From Photobacterium sp. CCB-ST2H9 (GTDB lineage Bacteria > Pseudomonadota > Gammaproteobacteria > Enterobacterales > Vibrionaceae): 64,000 bases of DNA. This document shows, piece after piece, positions 17,290 to 29,238 of this stretch; within the stretch, counting starts at the first letter, position 1, and every line of letters begins with the position of its first letter. Location: contig NZ_CP100425.1 of NCBI RefSeq assembly GCF_023151555.2, forward strand, positions 1,860,001 through 1,924,000, given 5' to 3'. Below the pieces are notes generated by a model. That model had not been told where the DNA came from. It was given only the letters and a program-made list of their open reading frames with translations, and searched no databases. The position numbers were made by a program, and so were the translations under genes.

Positions 17290-18282
17290 TTACTCGGCCT
17301 GCGAACGCAGCAGCATCCAGATAAACACAGGCGCGCCCAGCGTCGTTGTCACGACCCCAACCGGCAGTTCTGCTGCCGGTAACGCCACTCTTGCCAGTAC
17401 ATCGGACAAAGCCAGCAGCAACGCGCCAAAGCCAGCAGAAAGCGGCAGCAGATAACGGTTCTCTGTCCCCAGCGCCAAGCGCAGCAGATGCGGAACAACC
17501 AGTCCAATAAACCCAATCACACCGGCCAAAGCAACGGCAGCGCCGACCAGCAAAGCAATGACCAGAATCAAACGCCAGCGAAGCGCAGAGACATCCAGAC
17601 CCAGCTGACGTGCATGAATTTCTCCCAGCATCAGAATGTCCAGTTGTTTACCGCGTGTGCAGAGCCAGATCAGGGCTGGCAGCAAAATCGCAAGGACACT
17701 GAGCTGCCCCCAGCTGACACCACCCACACTCCCCATCAACCAGTACAGCAGCTGACGCTGATTCAGGTCATCACTGAAATAGAATGCCCAGGTCACCACA
17801 GCACCGGACAAAATACCCAGCGCGACCCCAATCAGTAAAAGGCGCGTGGTTGAGACCCGCCTGACTCTGGCGAGACTGACCAAGAGCAGCGTAAAAACTA
17901 ATGCGCCCGACATCGCGACAATCATCGTCAGCCAGGGTCCTGGCACCCAGGGCAGCAAAAACAGCATCAAGACCAAAGCCAGACTGGCACCACCGGATAT
18001 GCCCAAGACACCGGGTTCTGCTAACGGATTGCCAAGAAGAACCTGTAATACAGCGCCGGATGCAGCCAGCGCGGCACCAATAGCCATTGCCGCGACCAGA
18101 CGGGGAAATCGGATCTGCCACAGTAACTGTTTTTCCAGATCACCCTGAGGCAACCAGGGCAGCACCCAAATCTCACCGACGGACAGCGACAAAAAACTAC
18201 AGCCAATCAACAACAGAACCACCAGCCAGACGCTGAATTTCCATTGGGATTTCCGTCGCTGTAAAAAACGCTCTAAGTGCAT
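17290..18282 (-). CDS. btuC: vitamin B12 ABC transporter permease BtuC
   Basis: An inner-membrane permease of the FecCD/BtuC family with about ten helices. The motif [20 protein letters not shown] near residue 58 and [19 protein letters not shown] are diagnostic, as is the [10 protein letters not shown] loop that contacts the ATPase. Together with btuD it forms the cytoplasmic-membrane part of cobalamin import; the outer-membrane receptor must be elsewhere. Confidence 0.94.
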   Translation of the reverse strand: MHLERFLQRRKSQWKFSVWLVVLLLIGCSFLSLSVGEIWVLPWLPQGDLEKQLLWQIRFPRLVAAMAIGAALAASGAVLQVLLGNPLAEPGVLGISGGASLALVLMLFLLPWVPGPWLTMIVAMSGALVFTLLLVSLARVRRVSTTRLLLIGVALGILSGAVVTWAFYFSDDLNQRQLLYWLMGSVGGVSWGQLSVLAILLPALIWLCTRGKQLDILMLGEIHARQLGLDVSALRWRLILVIALLVGAAVALAGVIGFIGLVVPHLLRLALGTENRYLLPLSAGFGALLLALSDVLARVALPAAELPVGVVTTTLGAPVFIWMLLRSQAE

Positions 18283-18346
18283 GAATTCGATTATTTTCGT
18301 GTGATGGAGTCAGAAAAGAAACATACAGTGTCTGCTAATAAATGAA

Positions 18347-18378
18347 AAGCAAGCCAGAACAATTGGCTTGCTTTTATA
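18347..18378 (-). terminator. intrinsic terminator of astE
   Basis: AAGCAAGCC (18347-18355) pairs with GGCTTGCTT (18365-18373); on the minus strand a CTTTTCATTT tract follows. Confidence 0.8.
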
Positions 18379-18439
18379 TTTGGACAACACTTGTTTTAAA
18401 GCAATGGGCAATCATCACCCATTGCTGAGAGTCTGTGAA

Positions 18440-19486
18440 TCAGACTTTCGCCCGGACCTGATCCGTCAGCTCAATGTCTGCTTTTTGTACCAGCAAGCAG
18501 GCGCGCTGTCCCAAGGCGACATTGGGATTCGGAAAAACAACCGATTCCCCGCCTTCAGCTGCGACATAAGTTTCCCCGTTGTCCTGACCCAGCACTGTGC
18601 CTTCAGCAAAGTAAGTAAAATTGGCCTGATTTGCCGGGAAAGTAAAAGAAAAATCAGATGTCTGTTTGGTCAGTGTGCGGGTGACACGATAAACACAGAC
18701 TTCTTTGTCACCTGCATAAGCCGCCAGTGAATCCTTTGACACCAGTGCCAGCATCGCCTGATTAAAGGCCTCCAGCCGGTGAAGATCGTTCTCTCCCAGC
18801 CGTGCGACCCGCCCGAGTTCCATTGTCAGCGCCTGAGCACCGTAATAATGTGCACTGTACCAGCTTAATGTTGGCGATGCAGAACCCGATAACATCATGG
18901 CTTCAATTTCACCGTGATGCAGGAAATTGAACAGCGCCAGTCCCCGGGTTTTCTTTTCACTGTAAGGGCTGACGGCAAACGTATAATGAGCGGATTCACG
19001 AATCGCACTATGCAGGTCTAAATGCCATCGTTCGGCGTTTTCCAGAGGAGAGTTCTGGTAAAAGTCGTCTACGGCTCGCATCAGTAGATTCGCCTGCCGG
19101 CGATCAACATTACTCTCTTCGTTGATGCCTGCAAAAAGGCGGTTCATATTTTCATCAATGAAACGGGTATGCGCATTAATCGCTTCAGGATGACCGATAA
19201 TCAACAGGAGTCGATGCTTAGGGAGCAGCTCCCCTTGCATAATTTTTTTCACCAGTTGCTGAAGCAGCTCAATTGGCCCTGTTTCATCCCCGTGAACCCC
19301 GGAGGACAGAATAATATCTTTACTATCTACTGACAGTGAAGGCGGTGTCACGGTTAACACACCACGTGCGGTCAGCTCACAGCTGACGCCATTGTCTAAT
19401 TGCCATTTTCCGGCTTCAAAAGGTCGTGTTAAATCCAACGTTGCGGAAAGAAACTCTCCTTCCTGTACTGCCTTGACCAAAGCCAT
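18440..19486 (-). CDS. astE: succinylglutamate desuccinylase
   Basis: The last step of the arginine succinyltransferase pathway: N-succinylglutamate to glutamate and succinate. The zinc site appears as SSGVHGDETGP (His and Glu ligands) and the later HLDLHSAIR histidine; the length (348 residues) fits AstE. Other ast genes are not adjacent, as in several vibrios. Two ATG codons open the frame; the second (19486) has better spacing to GAGGAGG. Confidence 0.93.
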   Translation of the reverse strand: MALVKAVQEGEFLSATLDLTRPFEAGKWQLDNGVSCELTARGVLTVTPPSLSVDSKDIILSSGVHGDETGPIELLQQLVKKIMQGELLPKHRLLLIIGHPEAINAHTRFIDENMNRLFAGINEESNVDRRQANLLMRAVDDFYQNSPLENAERWHLDLHSAIRESAHYTFAVSPYSEKKTRGLALFNFLHHGEIEAMMLSGSASPTLSWYSAHYYGAQALTMELGRVARLGENDLHRLEAFNQAMLALVSKDSLAAYAGDKEVCVYRVTRTLTKQTSDFSFTFPANQANFTYFAEGTVLGQDNGETYVAAEGGESVVFPNPNVALGQRACLLVQKADIELTDQVRAKV

Positions 19487-19695
19487 CATGACCTCCTCGT
19501 CCGTGCAATCGGCATACTTAAATCAAGATTGTTTTATGCAGACATAAAGAATAAATAACCAATAAAACCAAATGCTGTCATAAAATCAGTGAAATAAACT
19601 GATTTCACTATACATCTTGGCTACATAGTTTCAACAATATCTTGATGATGGCAGGTAATAATGAGACGAAGGTAGACTGAGGCCATAAAATGAAA

Positions 19696-19727
19696 AACCC
19701 AAGTAAGCGAATCGTCTTACTTGGGTT
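19696..19727 (-). terminator. intrinsic terminator of ihfA
   Basis: A perfect 12-base stem (AACCCAAGTAAG with CTTACTTGGGTT) has an eight-base loop, followed on the minus strand by TTTCATTTTA. Confidence 0.88.
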
Positions 19728-19745
19728 CTTACTAACTTAAACCGC

Positions 19746-20042
19746 TTACTTTTCGATTTTGATACTCTCAACGCGTGCTTTAAGCTTCTGGCCCGGGCGA
19801 AAGGTCACCACTCGCCGTGCCGAAATTGGAATATCTTCACCGGTTTTAGGGTTTCGTCCAGGCCGCTCATTTTTGTCTCGCAGATCAAAATTACCAAAAC
19901 CGGATAATTTCACCTGTTCGCCGTTTTCAAGTGCCTTTCTGATTTCTTCGAAGAAGACTTCCACCGTATCCTTGGCGTCCCGTTTGCTTAATCCCACATT
20001 CTCAAACAGGTTCTCAGCCAAATCGGCTTTTGTGAGCGCCAT
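19746..20042 (-). CDS. ihfA: integration host factor alpha subunit
   Basis: A 98-residue DNA-bending protein that pairs with Ihf[15 protein letters not shown] opens it, [20 protein letters not shown] is the beta-arm with the intercalating proline, and the basic tail follows. The start at 20042 matches the family; an upstream frame extension lacks a ribosome site. Unlike the classic pheST-ihfA operon, an intrinsic terminator and about 400 bases separate it from pheT, so it probably has its own promoter. Confidence 0.96.
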   Translation of the reverse strand: MALTKADLAENLFENVGLSKRDAKDTVEVFFEEIRKALENGEQVKLSGFGNFDLRDKNERPGRNPKTGEDIPISARRVVTFRPGQKLKARVESIKIEK

Positions 20043-20057
20043 AGATAACTCCCTCAA

Positions 20058-20430
20058 GACTGTGTTGAACGATTAGTAAACATATTCATCAACATGCTTA
20101 CTGCGAATTAGTCATTACAAGACAAACACCGCGATATGCATTTAAATGCATTATAGCCTTCTCTTCAGTGCCTGACCTTAACTAGTGACAAGTTTATGCC
20201 AACTCGCTGATTTCCGCCAACTTTTTTAGGCAAACTTATTGTCAAACCCTCGATATATATATACCGGAAAAGCATGACAACATGCACCTTGTTGTGCTTA
20301 AACTTGCAAATCGACAACAATAAATACCAAAAATAACAAAAGTATCAGTCAATATGACTGACAAAATGAAAGCTATAAGGAATTCTTACTATTTATCAGA
20401 ATCTTAGCTCTGTCTGCAAAAAAATCAAAA
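20058..20430. other. ihfA upstream region
   Basis: No gene is supported. The stretch holds the ihfA promoter region, with AT-rich segments (TATATATATA near 20258-20267) and short inverted repeats such as ACAACATGCACCTTGTTGT near 20277-20296. Confidence 0.4.
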
Positions 20431-20455
20431 AAAAGCAGCCTCTGCGGCTGCTTTT
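20431..20455 (-). terminator. intrinsic terminator of pheST
   Basis: AGCAGCC pairs with GGCTGCT over a five-base loop, with a run of eight T on the minus strand, about 30 bases past the pheT stop. Confidence 0.88.
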
Positions 20456-20483
20456 TCATCAAATCTCAAGTGATTACAGAGGG

Positions 20484-22868
20484 TTAATCACGCAGACTCG
20501 CACCAAATTGTTCGCCCAGTACGGCGACAATCGCTTCAACTGCCCCCTGAATATCCGCTTCTTCAAGCGTACGCTCAGCGGATTGCAGGTAAAGAGCAAT
20601 CGCCAGACTCTTCTTACCTTCTTCAACGCCTTTACCACGGTAAACGTCGAACAGGTTAACATCAGTCAGCAATTCACCACCATGTGCCTGACAAGCTGCC
20701 AGAACCTCACCAGCAGCTACATCTTCTGCAACCACAACAGCAATGTCACGACGGTTTGCCGGGAACTTGGAAACAGGCTTAGCCTGAGGGATTGCGCGGC
20801 TTGCAATTGCAGTCCACTCAATTTCAAATACGATTGTACGACCATTTAGATCGAACTTACGCTCCAGCTCAGGGTGCACCGTACCGATAAAGCCGACTTC
20901 CTGGCCATCGACAATAATCGCTGCAGACTGACCCGGATGCAGAGCCGGGTGTTTGGCTGCTTTAAACGTAAAGTCAGCGTTCGCTGTCAGTTCCAGAATC
21001 GCTTCCAGATCACCTTTCAGGTCGAAGAAATCAACCGTGTTTGTCGCGATGTCCCAGTGTTCTTCACTGCGTGCACCGGCAATCACACCTGCCAGCATCG
21101 TTTCCTGACGAATGCCGTTTTCTGCATTCTCATCCGGAATAAAACGCATACCGGATTCGAACAGACGAACACGCGGCTGCTGACGATTCTGGTTGAACGC
21201 AACAGTATTCAGCAGACCAGGCCACAGGCTCAGACGCATCGCTGACATTTCAGCAGAGATAGGATGCGGCAGAATAATGGCGTCGATTTCAGGAACGATC
21301 AATTTTTGCTGCTCTGGCTCAACAAAGCTGTACGTAATCGCTTCCTGATAACCACGATCAACCAGCAGATCACGTACGCGTTTCAGCGGCAGATTTGCTT
21401 CCTGATGCAGATTCATGCTCAGCGCAGCCACTGGAGACTGAACCGGAATATTGTTGTAACCATAAATACGGCCAACTTCTTCAACCAGATCTTCTTCAAT
21501 CGCCAGATCGAAACGCCATGATGGCGCAACCGCACGCCAGCCAGTATCTGTTGGTTCAACGATACAGCCCAGACGGCTCAGGATTTCAACCACGTCTTCA
21601 TCGGAAACAAAATGGCCCAGCAGGCTGTCCAGTTTACTGCGACGCAGGATAATGCTGCTTTGCTGAGGCAGAGACTGCTCAGATTCAGCTTCAACAATCG
21701 GCGCAACGTCACCACCGCAAATCTCAACCATCAGCGCAGTCGCACGCTCCATGGCTTTTGTTTGCAATGCCACATCCACACCGCGCTCAAAGCGGTGAGA
21801 AGAATCGGTGTGCAGACCGTAGCTACGTGCACGGCCGCGGATTGCATCCGGTGCAAAGAACGCACATTCCAGCAGCACATCTTTGGTTTCTGCGCTCACA
21901 CCTGAGTGTTCACCACCAAAGATACCGGCCATCGCCAGTGCTTTCGACTGGTCAGCAATCACCAGCGTATCGCTGTTCAGTTCAGCTTCGGTCCCGTCCA
22001 GCAGCGTCAGCTTCTCGCCCTGCTCTGCCATACGGACCACAATACCGCCATCGATCTGGTTCAGATCAAACGCATGCATCGGCTGACCCAGCTCCAGCAT
22101 GACATAGTTGGTGATATCGACGATTGGATCAATTGAACGAACACCACAACGACGCAGTTTTTCCGTCATCCACAGAGGAGATTCAGCTTTCACATTCACA
22201 TTGCGAATGATACGGCCCTGATAGCGCGGACAAGCTTCCGGCGCTTTCACTTCGATGGAAATTTTGTCGTCCATTGCAGGTGCAACGACTTCAAATGCTG
22301 GTTCAGTGACCGCAGCACGGTTCAGGACACCGACTTCACGAGCCAGGCCAGCAATGCTCAGGCAGTCTGCACGATTTGGCGTCAGATCAACATCAATGAT
22401 GACATCGTTCAGGCTCAGGAATTCGCGGAAGTCAGTACCGATCACGGCACTTTCCGGCAGTTCCATGATGCCGTCGGAGTCAACATCAATACCTAATTCA
22501 GAAAAAGAACACAGCATGCCGTGAGAAGGCTGACCACGCAGTTTCGCTTTCTTAATTTTGAAGTCACCCGGCAGTACAGCGCCTACCGTTGCTACCGCAA
22601 CTTTCAGACCCTGACGACAGTTTGGTGCACCGCAGACGATATCCAGCAGTTCTTCTTCACCCACATCAACTTTGGTGACACGCAGTTTGTCGGCATCAGG
22701 ATGCTGACCACACTCAACCACCTGACCGACTTTCACGCCGTTAAAGGTGCCTGCGACAGCTTCAATACCGTCAACTTCCAGGCCCGCCATCGTGATCTGG
22801 TGAGCTAGTTCTTCGCTGTTGTTAGCAGGATTAACCCACTCGCGTAGCCAAGATTCAGAGAATTTCAT
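20484..22868 (-). CDS. pheT: phenylalanine-tRNA ligase beta subunit
   Basis: The 794-residue beta chain of the alpha2-beta2 synthetase that charges tRNA-Phe. An EMAP-like tRNA-binding domain (residues 39-150) contains [19 protein letters not shown]3/B4 editing, B5 and the catalytic-like core follow, and the anticodon-binding FDX-ACB domain closes it ([16 protein letters not shown] onward). It is 20 bases downstream of pheS. Length is normal. Confidence 0.97.
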   Translation of the reverse strand: MKFSESWLREWVNPANNSEELAHQITMAGLEVDGIEAVAGTFNGVKVGQVVECGQHPDADKLRVTKVDVGEEELLDIVCGAPNCRQGLKVAVATVGAVLPGDFKIKKAKLRGQPSHGMLCSFSELGIDVDSDGIMELPESAVIGTDFREFLSLNDVIIDVDLTPNRADCLSIAGLAREVGVLNRAAVTEPAFEVVAPAMDDKISIEVKAPEACPRYQGRIIRNVNVKAESPLWMTEKLRRCGVRSIDPIVDITNYVMLELGQPMHAFDLNQIDGGIVVRMAEQGEKLTLLDGTEAELNSDTLVIADQSKALAMAGIFGGEHSGVSAETKDVLLECAFFAPDAIRGRARSYGLHTDSSHRFERGVDVALQTKAMERATALMVEICGGDVAPIVEAESEQSLPQQSSIILRRSKLDSLLGHFVSDEDVVEILSRLGCIVEPTDTGWRAVAPSWRFDLAIEEDLVEEVGRIYGYNNIPVQSPVAALSMNLHQEANLPLKRVRDLLVDRGYQEAITYSFVEPEQQKLIVPEIDAIILPHPISAEMSAMRLSLWPGLLNTVAFNQNRQQPRVRLFESGMRFIPDENAENGIRQETMLAGVIAGARSEEHWDIATNTVDFFDLKGDLEAILELTANADFTFKAAKHPALHPGQSAAIIVDGQEVGFIGTVHPELERKFDLNGRTIVFEIEWTAIASRAIPQAKPVSKFPANRRDIAVVVAEDVAAGEVLAACQAHGGELLTDVNLFDVYRGKGVEEGKKSLAIALYLQSAERTLEEADIQGAVEAIVAVLGEQFGASLRD

Positions 22869-22888
22869 AATTTGCTAGCCCCTAATGC

Positions 22889-23902
<1,014 letters not shown>

Positions 23903-23993
23903 TCAAGGGAGATGATAAATTCGCGTAACGATACATATTAAAGAAAGCTGATGCTAAATCCAAACGCAATCGCCACTTAGCGGTGCATTTGCT

Positions 23994-24028
23994 TAAAAAA
24001 ATTACCAGCCTGGAGCCTAAAAAGCTGG
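23994..24028 (-). terminator. terminator or pheST attenuator
   Basis: CCAGC (minus strand) pairs with GCTGG across a 14-base loop, followed by TAATTTTTTT. It lies between the TonB-receptor stop and pheS, so it could end the receptor transcript or act as the pheST attenuator; I found no clear Phe-rich leader peptide. Another GC-rich hairpin (CCGGCCCTC with GAGGGGGCCGG) is at 24067-24094. Confidence 0.5.
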
Positions 24029-24119
24029 AATCTGTCCCTTTTTGCAAAGTCTGCACTGTCAGCATCCCGGCCCTCCTGCAACTGAGGGGGCCGGAAGCAA
24101 TGGACATCTCGCAGTGTGC

Positions 24120-26311
24120 TTACCATTTATAGGTAACAGAGAACCGAATATCACGACCTGCACCCGGCACCCCTGCCGCCAGATAAGGTTCGTAGTAACG
24201 ATCCGTCAGGTTTTTCACCGTCAGACTTGTGATGAAATCCTGATTTGATGGCACGGGCAGCCATTCTGCATACAGTTCCTGCAACGTATAAGATTCACTT
24301 TTCACTGAGAGGTAAAACAGATCGTCAGCGGGCGGCGTCCGGTGCTGTTCGTCGTACCAGCGAACTTTCCAGCCTGTTGTCAGCCCTTCATACCATTGAT
24401 ATCCCAGGCCCAGATTGACATTGAGCGGTGCAATGCCCGGCAGGTATTCATTCGTGCCGGTGCTGTCAGCAAGAGAACCCTCATGTTTGCCCCTCAGCAC
24501 ACTGGCTGACAGATCGGTATACCAGCCGTTCAGACGATAAAAAGCCCGGAAATCCGCACCATAAATATGGTAACCATCCAGATTCGTGCGCCAGCCCTGC
24601 AACTGTTCAGTCGACTTCTCACCACGGCGCTGTGCAACATCGTTTTCAGCCTGATTCCAGTGCAATGTCAGTTCAGCAGCCAGATGATCCCCTGCCGCCA
24701 CAAAACCTCTCTCCTGATGCAGCACGCCAAGCTTGTACGCATGAATTCGCTCCAATTCCAGATCCCGGCTGCTGCTGATTGCTTTACTCGCACGGGCATA
24801 CTGGACCGAATAAATATCATCAATACTGGGTGCCTTGAGGCTGTAAGCGTAAGCAAAATTAAACGCTGTGGTCGGCAGCCACTGATAATTCAACGCCAGT
24901 CGAGGGCTCCAGCCACGATGTGAGACTTTGCTGTAATCATGCCCGGCATCGGGATCATTGTAATCACTCGCCAGATTCTCTTTCCCTTCACTCACGATGT
25001 AATCGTAACGAAGTGAAGGTGTGATCAGCCATTGATCGGTCAGGTGATAGTCATCCTTGATATAGAAGGAATAAGTATCCTGCGTCCCGGAAGGTTCAAA
25101 ATACGGTGTGTAATAGCCGAAATTCTTTTTCTCGTTCTTCGCGGCACTTTTATTGAAGACATGAGAGTTTCGATCAATCGATTTATACTGGAGACCGGTT
25201 TCGACCACATGCTTACCCAATGTGGCGGTATTCGTCAGGCTGGCGTAGTCACGTCGATAACTCAGCCAGGATTCATGACCATAGTTACCTACGCTGACGT
25301 ACATCTTGTCCCATGCGATATCCGGCCGTACCCAATGGCGCTCATTTTTCGAGTGGGCAAGGACAAGCTCGACATCCACCCAAGGACTGATCGGAGAATA
25401 CTGATAATTAAAGGTGGTTGTCTCGTCCGTGAAGGTATTATTGACTGTGTATGCATATAAGGCTGCATCATAAGAGCCGTATTTCTCAATCAAACGATCG
25501 GTAATTTCCGGCATGCCACCCCGTCGGGTTGCCCAGGGTTTCTGGCCTGTATCTTTGTAACGGCTGTGGCTGAGCATCAGCCGGTGCTCCAGGTTTTCAT
25601 AACTCAGCTTCGCCAGCATGTTGTGCTGCTCATAAGCTGAATAATCCAGTGTCTCCCCATTCCCGAGCGTGACGTCGTTTGACTCGCGAAAAACACCATT
25701 GACCAAAAATTGCCAGTCTTCACCGAGCATGCCGTACGCAGTCGCACTGTAACGTTCCAACTCATCGTTTGTGTTGTAACCGCCTTGCAGACGAACACCA
25801 AAAGTATCATTCCCACGCAAGAAATCGGACGCGTCTTTGGTCCTCAGCTGCATGGTGCCGCCAAAGCCACCATTACCGGTACGCACTTCATGGGCACCTT
25901 TGGTCAGATAAACTTCGCTGATCAAGGCTGGATCAAAGAAGAAACTGCCGTAACGATATTGCTGAAAACCAATGGGCGCGCCGTCCACCATGACATTGAT
26001 ATCATCCGGATCAGAGAAGCCCCAAATGCTGATTCGCTCGCCGCTGGAGCGTGCGCCGCCATCCAGATTCACGCCCGGTATTGCATCCGCCAATTCAGCC
26101 AGATTTGTGGGCTGAAGCTCTTCAATTTCACTCAGGGTCATGGTGACTTCACCTGGCTTTTCAGCACAACCGGCCTGGCCATACGCGTACCAATGACATC
26201 AATCGTCTCCATCCCGGCTTCGTCATACGTTGATGGTGCAGCAATAGATAAAGGAGATGAAACCGCCAGAAAAACAGCGACAGAACATAATCTTACTTTA
26301 AATAACAACAT
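24120..26311 (-). pseudogene. TonB-dependent outer-membrane receptor, interrupted by one frameshift
   Basis: The signal peptide and TonB box (starting MLLFKVRLCSVAVFLA, then ETIDVIGTRM) lie in one frame, start 26311; the plug and 22-strand barrel (from MTLSEIEELQPTNLAELADA) lie in the next, 26141-24120. Joining them at an AAAA tract near 26158 (one missing A) restores a continuous receptor of about 730 residues. The plug has VMVDGAPIGFQQ and the barrel ends with FSVTYKW, a terminal aromatic. Substrate is uncertain: siderophore or haem are likely because of the Fur-box-like site upstream. Either a recent mutation or a sequencing error explains the break. Confidence 0.8.
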
Positions 26312-26378
26312 GCCTAATAGGTAATAAACTGCATAGAACGAAAAGTGCGGGGATTCTATCGCAAGGACGCCGCCCTTT

Positions 26379-26401
26379 AAATGAAAATAATTATTATTTG
26401 T
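26379..26401 (-). promoter_or_regulatory. Fur-box-like site upstream of the TonB receptor
   Basis: AAATGAAAATAATTATTATTT is centred on ATAATTAT, with AT-rich arms close to the Fur consensus (GATAATGATAATCATTATC). It lies about 75 bases before the receptor start at 26311, a normal promoter position, so iron repression is probable. Confidence 0.6.
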
Positions 26402-26619
26402 AAGTAAGAAGTGCGGATTGATTACATCTCGAGCTGAACAAGTCATCACTGATACCGGATCAGTCACTCTTCCCTTTGCAACGCTCTTCATTTATCAGAA
26501 TTAATGCCGGAACTTTCAAAGAATTACTTTTTCATCATTCCTTAGCATCAAGGTTGTCATTCCTTTCTGGGATGATGTTTTTTTCATTCTGTTTTTTACT
26601 CGCGAAAAAGGAACCACTG

Positions 26620-27933
26620 ATGAAAAAATACACAGCCACAATCTTATCTGGTCTCATCCTGGCTTCATCTGACCTGGTTTATGCTGGTTTATACCCCGCT
26701 CAGCAAAACAGTCCGATAGAAACGGTAAAAACACCTATGTTTATCGCACTGGGTTTTGACGACAACACAGAAGCCGATGGTCTGCGATGGGTCGAAGCAA
26801 CCCTGAACAGCCATACCAACCCCCGGGGGCTGGATGCATTTGCCGGTTCACCTTTAACTTCCACCTTTTTCATGCATTGCCAGCCGGCAAGGACTCTGCC
26901 AGAAATTGTGTCACTCTGGCGACAGCTCAACCGAGCTGGCCACGAGATTGCCAATCACACAGAAACACACCCCGATGACAAAGTGAACTATAACCCGCTG
27001 GAATCCTGGATGACTGCGGCGCAATGGCAGCAGGAAGTCGCCCGTTGCAATCAGTTTCTGACGCAGAATGTTGAACAAGGGGGTATCGGCGCACCCGCTA
27101 TTGCAGGATTCCGGGCCCCATTTCTGACGTATAACGACAATACATTAGATGCGCTGACAGCCAATGGGATTCAATATGATGTGAGTTTTCCGGCAGGCAT
27201 TACTGCCGAAGAAGACGGCACCAACAATTACTGGCCCCACACACTGGATAACGGCAGTCCGTCACAATTCATTGCTCAGCAAGGTGGCTGGAAACCTGTG
27301 GTGAAAAATGTCACCGGACTTTGGGAAGTACCAATGCAAACGCTGATTGTGCCAAACGATGAAGAAGCCGTTGCGTATGGACTGCCCTATTCACTCAATG
27401 ACAAAATAGCCAGCCGGGTTCCCTATTATGATCCGCAGACGAGAAAAGCTGATAATTTTGACTGGAACCTATACACCACAACCGATTGGGGTGGATATGG
27501 CCTGAATGCTGCCGATGTACTCGCGCTGTATAAATACAACCTCGACCTTCATTTACAAGGAAATCGTGCCCCGTTAGTGCTGGGCTTACACTCTGCTTTC
27601 TACGGCACAGTCAAGGGCGGCGAACACATCGGTATGCCTGACACCACGGTCTCTGAACGCCAGGAAGTGCTCAGATCATTTTTCCGGTACGCGCTGACCA
27701 AACAGGAAGTTCGCTTTATCTCTCACCGTCAGTTAGTGAAATGGATGCACGCCCCAACGCCTTATCTGAGTTGCGCTCAAGAGGCATGGTCTGCTCATCG
27801 GACATACCGAGCCGGTGATCTGGTGAAATATCAGGGCAGTTACTGGCAGGCAAAATGGTGGACCGTTCAGGAAATACCGGGCACGACACCTGACAGCCCC
27901 TGGGAAAAACTGAAGGGTTGTGAAGAGAAATAA
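26620..27933 (+). CDS. chitin-oligosaccharide deacetylase with chitin-binding domain (437 aa)
   Basis: After a signal peptide (MKKYTATILSGLILASSDLVYA) comes a polysaccharide-deacetylase domain: metal site FDDNTEADG, then HEIANHTETHPDD with the two histidines, and catalytic-arm PAIAGFRAPF. A C-terminal CBM5/12 module (about residues 393-432) contains AWSAHRTYRAGDLVKYQGSYW. Vibrio enzymes of this kind remove one acetyl from secreted chitin oligomers, giving a signal dimer. The start at 26620 has AAAGGA seven bases upstream; the longer frame has no signal peptide. It diverges from the receptor gene. Confidence 0.9.
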   Translation: MKKYTATILSGLILASSDLVYAGLYPAQQNSPIETVKTPMFIALGFDDNTEADGLRWVEATLNSHTNPRGLDAFAGSPLTSTFFMHCQPARTLPEIVSLWRQLNRAGHEIANHTETHPDDKVNYNPLESWMTAAQWQQEVARCNQFLTQNVEQGGIGAPAIAGFRAPFLTYNDNTLDALTANGIQYDVSFPAGITAEEDGTNNYWPHTLDNGSPSQFIAQQGGWKPVVKNVTGLWEVPMQTLIVPNDEEAVAYGLPYSLNDKIASRVPYYDPQTRKADNFDWNLYTTTDWGGYGLNAADVLALYKYNLDLHLQGNRAPLVLGLHSAFYGTVKGGEHIGMPDTTVSERQEVLRSFFRYALTKQEVRFISHRQLVKWMHAPTPYLSCAQEAWSAHRTYRAGDLVKYQGSYWQAKWWTVQEIPGTTPDSPWEKLKGCEEK

Positions 27934-27955
27934 TCGAATCAATACAAAAAGAAAA

Positions 27956-27980
27956 AAGGAGAGCCGAAGCTCTCCTTTCC
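27956..27980. terminator. bidirectional intrinsic terminator
   Basis: AAGGAGAGC pairs with GCTCTCCTT over a four-base loop, with A tracts on the left and T on the right, between the deacetylase (plus) and rplT (minus). Confidence 0.85.
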
Positions 27981-27998
27981 CATCAAACTGAACTGTAA

Positions 27999-28352
27999 TT
28001 ACAGTGCAGCTTTCGCTTTTTCAACCAGAACGGTGAAAGTCGCTTTGTCGAAAACAGCGATATCAGCCAGGATCTTACGATCGATTTCGATAGATGCTTT
28101 CTTCAGACCGTTGATGAATGCGCTGTAAGTCATGTCGTTTTGACGTGCCGCAGCATTGATACGTGCAATCCACAGTTGACGGAAAGTACGTTTCTTGTTG
28201 CGACGGTCACGGTAAGCGTATTGACCGGCTTTAGTAACTGCTTGGAAAGCTACGCGGTATACACGTGAACGTGCACCGTAGTAACCTTTAGCTTGTTTAA
28301 GAACTTTTTTGTGACGTGCACGTGCTTGTACACCACGTTTTACGCGAGGCAT
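27999..28352 (-). CDS. rplT: 50S ribosomal protein L20
   Basis: A 117-residue basic protein of early 50S assembly; in enterics it also represses rpmI-rplT translation. [20 protein letters not shown] and the [16 protein letters not shown] tail are diagnostic. It is last in thrS-infC-rpmI-rplT. Confidence 0.97.
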   Translation of the reverse strand: MPRVKRGVQARARHKKVLKQAKGYYGARSRVYRVAFQAVTKAGQYAYRDRRNKKRTFRQLWIARINAAARQNDMTYSAFINGLKKASIEIDRKILADIAVFDKATFTVLVEKAKAAL

Positions 28353-28392
28353 AGGAAACTCCTAACTTAAATTAAACGAGAACTAAAAACGA

Positions 28393-28587
28393 TTAAGCGA
28401 ATGGCAGCATACGTGCTACTGCTGCTACTTCACATGCTGGAAGAATGCAGTTTGGACGCAGCTGACGCTTGTTCTTAGTCGTACGTTTGGTCAGGATGTG
28501 ACGCTTAGTCGCACGCTTGTACTTAAAACCACCAGCAGTTTTCTTAAAACGCTTAGCAGCACCTTTGTTGGATTTCATCTTAGGCAT
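28393..28587 (-). CDS. rpmI: 50S ribosomal protein L35
   Basis: A 64-residue basic protein with [17 protein letters not shown] at the start and [17 protein letters not shown]. The start at 28587 is that of the family; the longer frame adds five residues. Forty bases ahead of rplT. Confidence 0.97.
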   Translation of the reverse strand: MPKMKSNKGAAKRFKKTAGGFKYKRATKRHILTKRTTKNKRQLRPNCILPACEVAAVARMLPFA

Positions 28588-28635
28588 GATGAGACTCCGC
28601 ATTGTTGATAGTTAATAACACAGTAATCAGGCGAA

Positions 28636-28666
28636 CACAAAGCGCTGCTCAAAGCAGCGCTTTGTG
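28636..28666 (-). promoter_or_regulatory. 14-bp hairpin between infC and rpmI
   Basis: CACAAAGCGCTGCT pairs perfectly with AGCAGCGCTTTGTG over a three-base loop. It lies in the leader of rpmI-rplT, where L20 autoregulation occurs in enterics. There is no good T tract, so a processing or L20-control element is more likely than a terminator. Confidence 0.6.
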
Positions 28667-28683
28667 CTACTTGAAGGCCTAAA

Positions 28684-29235
28684 TTACTTCTTCTTAGGGG
28701 CAAGCATCATGGTCATCTGACGACCTTCAACTTTATTAGGGAAGCTCTCGACGACAGCGATGTCGGCCAGTTCATCCTTAATGCGGTTGAGCAGATCGAT
28801 ACCCAGACCTTGGTGGGCCATTTCACGACCGCGGAAACGCAGTGTGACTTTACCCTTGTTGCCCTCTTCTAAAAAGCGAGTCAGGTTGCGCAGTTTTACC
28901 TGATAATCGCCTTCATCTGTACCAGGACGGAATTTAACTTCCTTCACTTGGATTTGTTTTTGCTTTTTCTTTTGCTCTTTAGCAGCCTTGCTCTTTTCGA
29001 ACAGGTACTTGCCGTAGTCCATCACACGACAGACAGGTGGCTCGGCATTAGGGCTGATTTCAACGAGATCGACACCAGCTTCATTCGCTGTTTCCATTGC
29101 TTCTTCAATAGAAACAACACCGATAGATTCGCCATCGATTCCAGTTAAACGAACTTCGCGTACGCCACGGATTTCGCCATTGACACGGTGTGGATTTTGC
29201 TTAACTGGTGCTTGAGTTCTTCTTCCGCCTTTAAT
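28684..29235 (-). CDS. infC: translation initiation factor IF-3 (AUU start)
   Basis: The 183-residue factor that keeps the 30S subunit free and checks initiator tRNA pairing. Translation starts at ATT (29235), three bases after the thrS stop, with GGAGGAA before it: the rare AUU start by which IF-3 limits its own synthesis. The first residues read [14 protein letters not shown], and the C-terminal domain contains [14 protein letters not shown]. The open frame from the first ATG (29097) would lack the first 46 residues. Confidence 0.96.
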   Translation of the reverse strand: MKGGRRTQAPVKQNPHRVNGEIRGVREVRLTGIDGESIGVVSIEEAMETANEAGVDLVEISPNAEPPVCRVMDYGKYLFEKSKAAKEQKKKQKQIQVKEVKFRPGTDEGDYQVKLRNLTRFLEEGNKGKVTLRFRGREMAHQGLGIDLLNRIKDELADIAVVESFPNKVEGRQMTMMLAPKKK

Positions 29236-29238
29236 ACC

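Noticed and set aside
26100..26200. Programmed ribosomal frameshift in the TonB receptor
   Set aside because: The sequence at the join (CTG AAA AGC) is not a slippery heptamer, because a -1 slip of AAA would mispair on GAA; a lost A is simpler.
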